64,000 bases of DNA, taken from positions 24,423,282-24,487,281 of the forward strand of contig CM070615.1 of NCBI GenBank assembly GCA_036346395.1, given 5' to 3'. The notes below the pieces were generated by a model. The model worked only from the letters and a program-made list of their open reading frames with translations. It was not told where the DNA came from and searched no databases. Positions 11,169 to 23,070 of this stretch are shown piece after piece. This DNA comes from Hsuehochloa calcarea. Its lineage: Eukaryota; Streptophyta; Magnoliopsida; Poales; Poaceae. The position numbers and the translations under genes were made by a program. Numbering within the stretch: position 1 is the stretch's first letter; the number at the start of each line of letters is the position of its first letter.

Positions 11169-12175
11169 ATCCTATATATGAGGCATCAATCCCACATAGA
11201 TCAAAAAGGTCATATCAATTACCTATAAGGTATGGGCATGATGTTTTATTATTGAATAATAATGAACCTAAGACTTATACGGAGGCGATGATGTACCTAG
11301 ACTCTAAGTCATGGATTGAAGCCATGAGATCCGAGATAAAATCCGTGTATGACAATCTAGTTTGGAACTTGGTTGATGCACCTGATGGTGTTACGACCAT
11401 TGAGTGCAAATGGATTTTTAAGAAAAAGATAGATATGGTTGAAAATATTCACATTCATAAGGCATGACTAGTCGCAAAGGGTTTAAAACAAATTCAAGGT
11501 GTTGATTATGATGAAACTTTTTTCACCCGTCGCCATGCTTAAATCTATCCATATCATTCTAGCTATTACTGCGTATTTTGATTATGAGATATAACAAATG
11601 GATGTCAAAACGACTTTCCTAAATAGAAACCTAAGTAAGGATGTGTACATGACACAACCTGAGGGTTTTGTAGATCCACGAGAAGCTAGAAAGGTATGCA
11701 AACTTCATAAATTCATCTATAGATTAAAGTAAGCATCTCGGCGTTGGAACATTCATTTTGATGAAGTGGTAAAAGGGTTTGACTTCATCAAGAATGAAGA
11801 AGAAACTTGTGTTTACAATAAGGTTAGTGGGAGCAAGATTGTGTTTCTGATCTTGTATGTGGATAAGATACTACTGGTCGAAAATAATATTGCTATGCTT
11901 GAATCGGTTAAAACTTCATTAAGAAATAGTTTCTCAATGAAAGATTTAGGAGATGCAGCATACATCTTTGCAATAAGGATCTACAGAGATAGATCTAAAA
12001 TATTAATTAGATTAAGCCAGGATATGTACATAGACAAGGTGTTGAAGCGGTTCAATATGCAAGATTCCAAGAAAGGTTTCTTGCCCATGGCACATGACAT
12101 TAATCTTAGTATGAGTCAGTATCTTACGAGCACTGATGAGTGAGAAAATATGAGTAGAATTCCATTCGCTTAGGC
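11169..12175 (+). pseudogene. Copia-1 reverse transcriptase, broken and cut by an LTR insertion
   Basis: Motifs in order are SKSWIEAMRSEIKS (about 11305), ECKWIFKKKID (about 11403), a DVKTTFLN-like stretch near 11600, and ILYVDKILLV at about 11850. The catalytic YVDD box reads YVDK, so the second aspartate is missing. Stops occur near 11466 and 11595, and there are frameshifts. The domain ends in the ...FA.AIV region at 12175, where a solo LTR is inserted. The rest of pol continues at 25524. Confidence 0.75.
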
Positions 12176-13036
12176 TATTGTGTCGAACCTGGGAACGAAG
12201 GATCCCAAATTCTCTGTGTTTCCCACACTAGTCCATGAATTCTAGTGTACACAGTCCAACAAAAATATCATCACAATCATATCACGCATTTATTTAATAT
12301 GAATCAGAGTTTATTACAAAAGGGGGGTCTGGGACCAATTAAAATAACACATCGGAAAACAAAAGTAGTAGACCACACGATGCGCCACAAGCAATTGTCT
12401 GGAGGTGTAGTCCTAAACGTATGGATCCTCACCGTCTGGATAGAAGTCTTCTCCTGAATAAATATTATTCAGCAAGAGTGAGCACAGCTTCTGTGCTCGC
12501 AAGTTACACCCAATAGAGAAACATGATGTATGCATAAGTAAACAAATGAGGCTGATAGGGTTTATTTGCGTAAAACAGCATTTTCAGTTTTAAATAACCA
12601 TACTAAGTTTCAGGGTAATTTTTAATCTATATCATAAATCAGATTTTTAAATTCATGGTTTTATAGTGGATAACCTCCATATGAAATATGGTGATGGATA
12701 TCCTCCTATTACATTGCTAACTGCCCAATTTTACCACAAGGATTTGCCATCCAAAAATTATTTTTTCTAAAATTATTTTATAAACAAAAAACAAAGTCTA
12801 ACTTAGAGTGGCTTTGCTCAGCATATCCATGACCGTGAACACATCTATTCGAATAGTTTTACACTCTACAGAGGGGGTACAACTTTACCCACAAGAGATA
12901 ATTTGCCTGTTATGTCGGCCAATACACGCTTCCTTAGGCATGCGACTAAGCAATTATCACAAGACGTTTCAAATGTTCTACCTCACTGCTTATATGTCCG
13001 CTAAGATTTCAATTCCATTGGGTTAACCACCTGCCG

Positions 13037-14974
13037 TGTAACACCCCGGACCCACCTGAGCCTGGAATGCTACCACACTAACAACATTACAAATTAAACT
13101 AAGACATTTTGCTAACTTTCGGCAGGTTCTCCTTTGAATAACTAACCATACCGGGGATTTGCACAGCTAACAATAGGAATAAACAATTGTCCAAACGCAT
13201 AAAGCATAAATATAAGAAACCTTAAGCGGTTTACTCAGATTCTAAACTACCATTCAAATTGTTTATTCAATGGAGAATTGGTTCGTGCCAATGTGCATCC
13301 AAGCATAAATCTACTCCCTCCCATACATGCTGTCCAGAAACGGGGTACCTAAAAACACAGTAACAGCAAGAGTGAGTCCAAGACTCAGCAAATTACATTT
13401 AGCAAGACAATAACATAAACAACTCTAACTATCATCATCCATTCACAATTCTCATCAATAAACATTTTATATGCTCATGCTATACAAATTGCTCAAATGC
13501 ACTTTTCTTTCCTCTTTTGCATATACCGGTATTGCGGAGTGTTACACCCGTCGGTGTTCACTCATGCCCGCATTATCAAATGCGGGGACCCATTGCCCAT
13601 CCTTTTCAGATGGAGACCCATTGCCCACATCTTAAATATGGAGATCTCAATGCCCACTCCCGTGGGTATCTCATGCCAACATGCATGATTGATATGAAAT
13701 GACATGGACAATCCACAATATGTTTTCATAAGAATTATCAATTATCGATCATCATATAAACAATGTGAAATAAACACTTTCATCACGCATAATCATATTA
13801 AGCACGCATCAAATCAACCATATTACCCAACACACAATATCATACTAAAATTGTACTTGCCTTTTTCCGCTACGGCGCGCGAAGAAGTAAAGATGGTGCC
13901 TCTACTCCGAACTCCGCCTCCAACACAAGAATAACGCTAACAATAAATATGCTGAAAAATACTCCATTTACACCCCTTAACCCAACTCCTCAAGACCTAG
14001 GGTTCGAATACAGGTTTTACTCCACCTTCCTGACAGTCTAGCAGAAAGGACTACGGGACAGCAGCGCTAAAAATAACATAACTTTTACTAACAAACCCGA
14101 ACAGGGTGATCTTGGACTCTATGGAATCACGACAAAACCAGCTACAATAATATAGTTGGGCAAGTCCCCTGATTCGGCATCTTACTAATTCTTGTATTCA
14201 GGTAAAATTTCTGTCTCTACAAGTTTGACAGTTAGGAAACAACGGCGGTAACAATTCCATAACTTTTGATTGCCAACTCTAAAAATTATCTTCTTTATCA
14301 ACTTGGAAAGATTACTGAATTATATACAACATTCATTTTGGGTGGCCTTTCTGATTCGGCTTCTAAATAATTCATAATGGCCAGACAAGACAATTTGTTA
14401 ATTCTCGTTAGCTCTCCTGGACAGTCGCAGTAAAACTACCATAAATCCTAAACCATATGTCCAAATCAGGTGATCTTGGTGCTTAAAGAAAGCTAAAACT
14501 GAGGGATACAACTTTATAAGAGGTGGTCAGATCAGAAAACGTACATATGTTACCCAAAACTGACGACAAACAGCGATGAACAAAACCGATCTGCTACCTC
14601 CTCTTGGCCGGCCCTCCAATGGTGGTCTCCTCACCTTTCCTCCAATGGACCTCAGCAAGGAGCTTCGCCGGGAGGGAGGTGGTGCTGCTGGAGAGGTGGT
14701 GGCGCAGGGGAGGTGCAAGGGAGGCGCAAGGGAGAGAGGGGGTGGCGGCTATGGGGGGAAGAGGGGGAAAGGGGGAGGGTGGCCAGGGTTTAGGGGGGAG
14801 GTCATCCCCCCTTTGGCCGGCCCCCTCTTGGGCCACATGGGCTATGGCCCAAGGCCCAGGTTGTCAGAAATTCGCGGAAACCCCCTTTTTTATAGGGATT
14901 TTTTCTCTTCTTTTATTGTTCTTTCTTCTCCCGACTAGCTGTCTAAATACCCGATTAAATTCCGGGGTATTACA
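13037..14974 (-). repeat. Inverted LTR at the left end of the gypsy element
   Basis: Read on the minus strand it starts TGTAATACCCCGGAATTTAA and ends GGGGTGTTACA. It shares with the 3' LTR a CCTGGGCCTTGGGCC stretch and a GGCCGGCCAA stretch in the same order. Many positions differ, so it comes from a diverged relative and not from the same copy. The element's polypurine tract lies next to it at 14993-14975 on the minus strand (AGGGGGGTAGAA), as expected before a 3' LTR. Confidence 0.65.
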
Positions 14975-15035
14975 TTCTACCCCCCTTAACAGGATTTGAC
15001 CCCGAATCTAAGCTCCAATCTATACGAAATGAATC

Positions 15036-16630
15036 TTGCGTTTGGGAACTTGATGTCAGAAGCATGCAGATTCTAATATTTTTGTCTCCTAGAGTTTTGT
15101 AGCCCTGGTTTTTACCTTTCTATAGCCACCGAGATCACGAGATTCCACCTTATCGTTTAGGAGATATGAACTATTCTTTGCACGCTATTTTGTCTATCTA
15201 ACGAGAAGGAACTGTCTGTTTGTTCCTTAATTTTGATCTTGTTAATGTACGATTCAGGACCTCCACCCATTTAGGTTATTGTAGAATTTTTAATAATATT
15301 TCTAAATTGATAAAGAACACCCCCATTGGATCTGTAGAGTGAAAGTTATGCCATGTTCTTTGCTACTGATCTGTTGTCTGGACAGATGTCTATCATTCAG
15401 TTTCAACTGCTGTTTAGCCGAAGGTTTTGGCAGATTCATTGAATCATGTCAACAAGAGTTTTGTAGTATGGTTCGTTAAGTTTCATTGGGCACTGGTTTC
15501 ACATCATTCCGAGTTACAGATCTTTAATTATGATTTTTCTCGTACTGCTGTCCAGTAGGGTTATCACGTGGCTGAATAGGTTAATTGTCAGTTTGAAACC
15601 ATTGATTGTGTTGAAAAGTTAGGGGATTATGGTAGGACATCGTAGTTATGTCATACCTTGTTATCCTTATTGCGAATACGTATTTGTGTAGGCGGTGGGT
15701 GGAGGAGCACCTTCGTTGCCTCCTAGCACATCACAGCGCGGAAGGCAAGTACCTTGTTTGATTCTATTGAATGTTGATGATTGAATGTGAATCTAATACT
15801 AGACTTGCTAGTCATATTCATATGTTGAGTATTATTCTTAATTTTCATGTGATAAAAATTCATTTCATGTCATCCATTCTATTCATGCCATGTTTTCGTT
15901 GTGACCACGGGAGTGAAAGTCAAAATACCCATCAATTCTAGTATGGGCATGTAAATTCCACCACTCTAACGTGGGAAATCTTGGACACCCGTATGAAATA
16001 TTCTTTATACGGTATTTGGGTCCCCTGACTTTGTTAAGTACGAGCTTAAGTGAACACCGACGGGTGTATCACTCGTTATACCGGTATAAGTTGTTGAGCA
16101 GTCCATTCCTTTCAATGCACCCATTCATTCCATTCATACTCATAAGTGTTCAGAGATAAGTTCATCCTTTGTATTGAGATTGAATAGTTCATAACCTTGA
16201 ATGTTCAATTGTTTACTGTACTTGTTGAGTTTCGACTCATTCTTATATTCTTTATTTATTTAGGTGATCGTTGATGATGACTCTATTGGTAGGGAATAGA
16301 CCTGCACGTATCACACAGTTCACTACAATTTACTTTCATTAATAGTGTCGAGTATGTCTTTCAGTTGTTAATTGAGGAACTGTAATAAATAAGTTTACTA
16401 CTGCATGATATTTCTCTCCACGTTATGTTTTCTTATTAAATGATGCTAGTTGATCACTTCAATTATTTCTTGATTATGTTTGATAAATTCAGTCTTTATT
16501 CCTACCATGCTACTATTAAAGTTGGTCCCTTTATGTAGCTAGACGAGTTTAAGTTTAAAGTCTTCCGCAATTTGGTTGTATGTTAGTCCTTTAGGTAACA
16601 TCTTGGCTTCCAAATAGCCAGGGTGTTACA
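15036..16630 (+). repeat. Truncated direct 5' LTR of the gypsy element
   Basis: It matches about 21511-23070 closely (for example TAGAGTTTTGTAG, CTGGACAGATGT and CAATTGTTTACT in order) and ends CCAGGGTGTTACA. The first roughly 590 bases of the LTR, which include the promoter side, are missing and replaced by the inverted LTR segment. Confidence 0.7.
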
Positions 16631-16632
16631 GT

Positions 16633-16643
16633 TGGTATTAGAG
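16633..16643 (+). other. Primer-binding site of the gypsy element
   Basis: TGGTATTAGAG differs by one base from the initiator tRNA-Met complement TGGTATCAGAG and lies two bases after the LTR end. Confidence 0.7.
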
Positions 16644-19600
16644 TGGGTTTAGGTCTGTGGTTAATACAAAAATATTAAATTGACACACTGTGCATAGTAA
16701 GAAGGGATGGGTAATTCATTGTTTCTGTATTTCCATTGATGTGACTCGATTAATGAGCCTTTGTTGAATTGTTTTGTGCTATGTTATTATCAATCTATGA
16801 TATGATGTGATATCCTATATCTATGAATTTATTCTATGATTGTCATGAGATGATCCTATATATTCATAATTGATTATATTGGTTATGCGTATTAGTAATG
16901 GACGTTGCGTTCGTGGTTGTTGTCCTGGGTTTTGCCAGGCTACACCACTGCTCTTGGTATGAAAAAAGAGGAGTACTTACCCCCGTTCCGTAGTTATGTG
17001 TTGAGTGCGAGTTCCTTGATGAAGTTGTTATCTTTCTTGATCTTGTATCTGGTTTCCTGGTTGTAGTTCTGGCAGTTGATGAATTTCTTTTGAATGGGGG
17101 TTATAATAAAGTGGGCAAGCACCAATGGGTCCCTAATCGTTCTTTGAAATAATATTTGTTCATTCGATTATTGTGATATTTCTGCTCCACGTGAGCTTAG
17201 TTACATTGCAAGATTTCTCTTTTCACGGAAGTTCTGTTTTACCCCTGTTGGAAAATGTAGCTCATTTGTTCGCTTGGAATTTCGGGCAGTGGAAGATTTC
17301 TTTTGCAAGTTCTTTATTAAGCGTGCGCATTGACCTTGCATATTTCTTTTGGGTTAATTTGAGAGTTGAAGTTTCATGCCTTTCCTAGGAGAATGAGAAT
17401 GTTAAAACCCTTTAGTGAGGTGTTGTCGTACTTTATCTAAGGGGTTTTATTTAAAAGAACTATTTGGTATGGTAGGAGTTATCAAGAGGGGTTAAATTCT
17501 TGGTGCAAACCAATGACTCTTAGTTTATGTCTTCAACCGTGAAGTTAATTTTGCCTCGATAAATATCAACCTTAATTATATCTTCTATTTGGATACTTGA
17601 AGAATTTGTACCAATGCTAGATTCACCTGATTTTGCCTTGCCAAATTGTTGTTACATGTAAGAAGTAATGAATGAGGGTGGTTGTATTGACTTCCAAAGA
17701 CCTCGTCTTATAAGTATTCCATTGCTGAAGTTTAAAGATATTTCATTCCAATTTTTGAACAAATGTAGGACTATGAATGTTTCCATGATTAGATAATCAT
17801 CGGTTGTTAGTATTAATGGTTAGAGTGCTATTAGTGTGTGCTATACTGGCGTTGAGCATTAGTAAGGTAAATGAACGAAATCTAATAAGTAATTTAATCT
17901 GGTGTGTTTAATGAGACTGTATTGTACTAGCGTGAGCTTGTTAAAAGAGGTTTGTGTCAGCTTTGTGCTTGCGCACTAGGTTTCTTTTCTAGAATAAGTT
18001 GTTATTACAATCCCATTTGATGCTGGAGATTTCTATAACGCGATTTGTCATGTTTCCTTTAGAAGATTTATTGATGTGATAGTACGGTAAAATTGATTGT
18101 TACCAGGAATGTATGTTATTGGTCTTATTGAAATGTTTAGTTATGTGAGGGTAATGTTGATTTCAAGTTTTGTGTTCATGAACTTTTGGGATTTCAAGTT
18201 CTATGTGGTAAACGAAGTTTGTAGTGTAAAGTGATATGTTGCAAAGCTTTAGTGGTTCTTCAGTGATGCGAGAGTTTTGATCTTGAATGATAGTTTGTTC
18301 TTAACTGTTAAAGTCTGATATTCTCTTCTTGTGAGGCCTATGCTTTCAACTGTGGACTCCAATTATGTTCCATGAGTTCATTGCTTAACTGGTTTTTCCC
18401 TTAGTCCTGTGTTTATTGCGAGTGGTAAATAATTTTCTAGTTAGTGAAAATCGTTTCCATTTACCTTTTCTTTTGAGGAAGAATCAATCCATTCTTTTCA
18501 CGTGAGTCTTTCGAAGTGATTTCTAATTGTTGTTGTGAGATTGATGTTAATACTTGTAGTAAATTGATCGCCACTGGTGATGTCACTTAAAATAAGAATG
18601 CTTCAAGTTTAGTTTTTGTGATCTTTTGGAGCTTATGAATATTCTGGTAGCTAAGATTATTTTAAATAAAATGGTGTATGGGAATGTCCTATTACTTCTT
18701 AAGAGTTTTGTACGATTTGGTCCTAAATGCTCTTTGGTTTGAGTTCGCGAAGTGAGGTTGCAATCAAAGAAAACTTTCGTTGATTTTTTCAAGAGGAAAT
18801 TAATCCGTTTGCTTTCCGTGAAATCGTGTAAATGAAAATGTTTTGAGTTTTGTGGCTGAGATCATTTCGATCTCATGTTTCATGAGTAGATGAACTATTC
18901 CGAGCAAATTTGGCGTGTCAAAGAATTTTATTGGTTCTTAAGTAGTTCTATGGGTTGGACTAAAAACAATTTATCTTGTTCGTTGTGCCAAAGTGTTGTT
19001 AGTTCAAGGACTAATTGCTGTGTTAAAGAAAAGAGTAAAGTAGAAGTATTTGATAATTTGATTCAAGTTTTGTAACTTGTGGTTGTTTGAATCATGCCTA
19101 AATTTTCTGCTCTTTCCACTCTAGAGACGTCGAGTTTCAATCGTAATGTTATTTTTCTTATCGGCTGTTATTTGCTATTCCTTTTTTAGGGATATATGCC
19201 CTCAACTGTGAATTCAACTTTTATTTTCTAAGATCCTCGTTACCATATTATTTCTTTTGGTTTCGTGCTCGCTGTGAGGAGCAAATTGTCCTGTGTGACG
19301 AAACGTGTCATTGTGCGCCGTTTTCTTTTGAGAAGGAATCAACAGTTTATGTTGCCAAGTTTTGCAAAGTATAAATTGGTAACTGTTAGGTAGTGGTTAA
19401 GTAGTGGTAGTGGTGATATTTTGCTACCAAACTATTGGAGGAGTAGTAGAAAATGAATTGGTTTTGATTTGTACCTCTTGGAGGAAATTGATTCACATGG
19501 AATGTTTGGCTTCGAAATAAGTCTGAATAGTGTTACGACTGAGTAGAACCTATGGTATAGAGAAATTCCAGAAGTTCAGTTCATGTTAAAAGGTTGGGGA

Positions 19601-20908
19601 TTATCGAATGTATGGAGACCTTGATTAAATTTTATAGAGTAACACAATTGGATAATATTACGAGATTATGTGGGTAATTTCTGAGGATGTCAATAAGTGA
19701 GTATGTTAGAATTGTGGGATTGTTGGAGATTCAATCTGTTGATCTCCCTATCTGTTATAATTGCAATTTGTTGTAGAGGTCTTGGAGGTTAAATATAGGC
19801 TTTGCATTTTTATGCTAGACCTTTGGTCACACAATAATTGTGTGTAGAGAGAGTGGAATAACAGAGTTTTCTAAGCAGTGGAATGATAAATGATAGAACC
19901 CTTCTGATGTAGTTTATGAACGTGCGTGCTAAGGATTCTGAGTAGTTGTTCTTGGAAATTGGAGGTAATGTGATTGGGTGGGACCTATTCTGTGGTGCTT
20001 TGAACGCCTTCTATCAAATCGAATTTGGTTAATAGAATGAGTTACCTAGAGTATTCGGTAGATTCAATATAGCCTCTCCACAATGGTGTGGATGATGTCC
20101 TTGAGTTTGAACCTAATTTGAGGATATTTAACTAAGAGGGTTATGCTCAGTTGGTATGTGATGCATTCGAATTTCAAGGTTCGAAAGAAACTTTATTCCT
20201 AAAAGTGAAACTGAGAAGCGTTTTCTTTATTCACGCTTGATCTTTGTGTTGTTGACTGATGTCTTCCACAATTTTGGGTTGGCGCTGTTTTGACATGTTT
20301 TGATTCTTTCCAATTCAGACAAACCAAACGAAGTATTTGGTTTGGACATTCGAGTGATTCCGCTGTTGGCTGTCGTGGTGTTTATTCGTAAACTGCCTAT
20401 TTAGAAAAAAAGATTTGTTTTCATGTTGAAATATCAAATTTGGAATTTAACCTTTTGGTGAAGAGTTAGCATTGTGTGGATGCGATGAGGACTCTCTATT
20501 TCCAATTGGATTCTCTTCATTTCCGAAAGTTGCAGAAATTAAGAAGTTGGCATATAGTTTTGTCCGTCTCGGGTACATATGCGAAGTACGCATCGTCTGT
20601 TGTGTTCTGGTGCTGAGTGAGTGGTTGGGCCATTCAAAGTTCGAGATTTAGTTAAAGACGTTGACCATCGAGTTAGGTCTCACATTCGATTCTCTTCTGA
20701 TGAGTGTACCTATAAAGTTCCGGTTGAGAGATAGATCAGACGTCGTTTTACGTCTTTGTGTTGTGGTCTCGCTAGTCAGAAGGAGGCCACTTGGCAGCTA
20801 GAGTCCCACTTGCGCGATCGAAATTCAGAATTGTTCATGTCAGGTATGTGCTATTTGTTGTTGTCCTTCGAGTAGAATGGCAGATATAATTCGGGGTCGA
20901 ATTCTGTT
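16644..20908 (+). pseudogene. Decayed gag-pol interior of the gypsy element
   Basis: About 4.3 kb lies between primer site and polypurine tract with no open frame over about 80 codons. The clearest coding trace is at the 3' end, about 20690-20835, where the frame reads VPIKLLER, then CCGLASQ, then KEATWQLESHL and ELF. This matches the integrase-linked chromodomain tail of plant chromoviruses, which end in an EATW...L...F pattern. The rest is too mutated for me to place capsid, protease or reverse transcriptase with confidence. Confidence 0.5.
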
Positions 20909-20923
20909 TAAGGGGGGGTAGAA
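20909..20923 (+). other. Polypurine tract of the gypsy element
   Basis: AAGGGGGGGTAGAA directly precedes the 3' LTR start TGTAATAC, as needed for plus-strand priming. Confidence 0.75.
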
Positions 20924-23070
20924 TGTAATACACAGAAATTTAATCGGGAAAGAAGAAAAGAATTCGGGAGAAGGAGATAATCAGAAAGTCAGAGTTTTTA
21001 GTTTTTCGGGAGGGTTTCCACTTTTTCCCAACAACCTGGGCCTTGGGCCGCAGCCCAAGTGGCCCAAGAGGGGGGCCGGCCAAGGGGGTGCCCTCCCCCC
21101 TAACCCTAGCCACCCCACCCTCTCCCCTCTCCCCTTTCCCTCCCCACTCACTCCCTTGAGCCGTCACCCCCTTCTCCTCCAACCGGCGCCATTGCTGCTC
21201 TTTGGTGCCGTCTCGCTCCTGTGGTGCTAGGCCCAGTGATCCCCGGTGTTACTCCCCAAGATTTCTTCCGAAGCAGCCTCCTCTCGCCGTCGTCACCGGC
21301 CGATCGTCGTCCTCGTTTTGTTGGTCGGCCATCGAAGGAAGGAAGAGGGAGAAGAGGGGAAATCTTTCAGGAGGTCAATCCACGCCCTTCTTGAGGTTCT
21401 AAAAGGGTAACAATGGCTTCCCCTTTCTGCTTGATTCATAAAAGACAAGAAATCGATTCGATTGTTTGGATAGTTTCGCCTCTGTTATTAGATCCAAGTT
21501 GTACAGTAGATTGTGCGCGCAGTTTCGGTGTCTTATATGTAGAATCTGGTATTTTTGTCTTCTAGAGTTTTGTAGCTCTGGTTTTTATCTTTCCATAGCC
21601 ACCGAGATGATGAGATTCCGTTTTATGGTTTAGGAGATATGAATTATTCTTTGCACGCTGTTCTGTCTGTCTGACGAGAAAGAACTGTTTGTTTGTTCCT
21701 TAATTTTGACCTTGTTAATGTGAGATTCAGGACCTCCAACCATTTAGGTTATTGTATAATTTTTTAATAATCTTTCCAGATTGATAAAGAACACCCCCAT
21801 TGGATCGGTAGAGTGAAAGTTATGACATGTTCTTTGCTACTGATCTGTTGTCTGGACAGATGTATATCATTTAGTTTCAACTATTGTTTAGCTGAAGGTT
21901 TTGGTAGATTCAGTGAATCATGTCAACTAGATTTTCGTAGTATGGTTCGTTAAGTTTCATTGGGCACTGGTTTCACATCATTCCGAGTTACAGATCTTTA
22001 ATTATAATTTTTCTCGTACTGCTGTCCAGTAGGGTTGTCACGTGGCTGAATAGGTTAATTGTCAGTTTGAAACCGTTGATTGTGTTGGAAAGTTAGGGGA
22101 CTATGGTAGGACACCGTAGCTATGTCATACATTGTTATCCTTATTGCGAATACGTATTTGTGTAGGCGGTAAGTGGAGGAGCACCTTCGTTGCCTCCTAG
22201 CACATCACAGCGTGGAAGGCAAGTATCTTGTTTGATTCTATTGAATATTGATGATTGAACGTGAATGTAATGCTAGACTTGCTAGTCATATTCATATGCT
22301 AAGTATTATTCTTCATTTTCATGTGATAAAAGTTTATTTCATGTCATCCATTCTATTCATGCCATATTTTCGTTGTGACCACGGGACTGGAAGTCAAAAG
22401 ACCACTCCAACGTGGGCAATCTTGGACACCCGTATGAAATATTCTTCATACGGTATTTGTGTCCCCGGACTTTGTTTAGTACGGGCTTAAGTGAACACCG
22501 ACGGGTGTATCACTCGTTATACCGGTATAAGTTGTTGAGCAGTCCATTCCTTTCAATGCACCCATTCATTCCGTTCATACTCATAAGTGTTCAGAGATAA
22601 GTTCATCCTTTGTATTGAGATTGCTAGTTCATAACTTTGAATGTTCAATTGTTTACTCTACTTGCTGAGTTTCGACTCATTCTTATTTTCTTTATTTATT
22701 TAGGTGATCGTTGATGATGACTCTATTGGGAGGGAATAGACCTGCACGTATCACACAATTCACTACAATTTACTTTCATTAATAGTGTCGAGTATGTCTT
22801 TCAGTTGTTAATTGAGGAACTGTAATAAATAAGTTTACTAGTGCATGATATTTCTCTCCACGTTATGTTTTCTTATTAAATGATGCTAGTGGATCACTTC
22901 AATTATTTCTTAATTATGTTTGATAAATTCAGTTTTTATTCCTGCCATGCTACTATTAAAGTTGGTCCCTTTATGTACCTAGACGAGTTTAAGTTTAAAT
23001 TCTTCCGCAGTTTGATTGTATGTTAGTCCTTTAGGTAACATATTGGCTTCCGAATAGCCAGGGTGTTAGA
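20924..23070 (+). repeat. 3' LTR of the gypsy element
   Basis: It starts TGTAATACACAG and ends GGGTGTTAGA; the last CA has mutated to GA. Length is 2147 bases. 21040-21400 is GC-rich. Open frames such as 22412-22600 recur in the 5' LTR (15971-16159), which shows they are LTR sequence and not genes. Confidence 0.75.

Larger units (their letters stand above)
13037..23070 (+). mobile_element. Ty3/gypsy retrotransposon with a rearranged left end
   Basis: It is flanked by near-identical 5-bp sequences, TGCCG (13032-13036) and TGCCA (23071-23075). From left to right it has an inverted LTR with inverted polypurine tract (13037-15035), a truncated direct LTR (15036-16630), a primer site, a 4.3-kb decayed internal region, a polypurine tract and a complete 3' LTR (20924-23070). 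A chromodomain-like tail places it among chromoviral gypsy elements. It lies inside the solo LTR at 12181-25518. Confidence 0.7.

Noticed and set aside
15971..16159. 62-codon frame repeated at 22412-22600 with few changes, suggesting a conserved small protein
   Set aside because: Both copies lie at the same place in the two LTRs of one gypsy element, so the match reflects LTR duplication.
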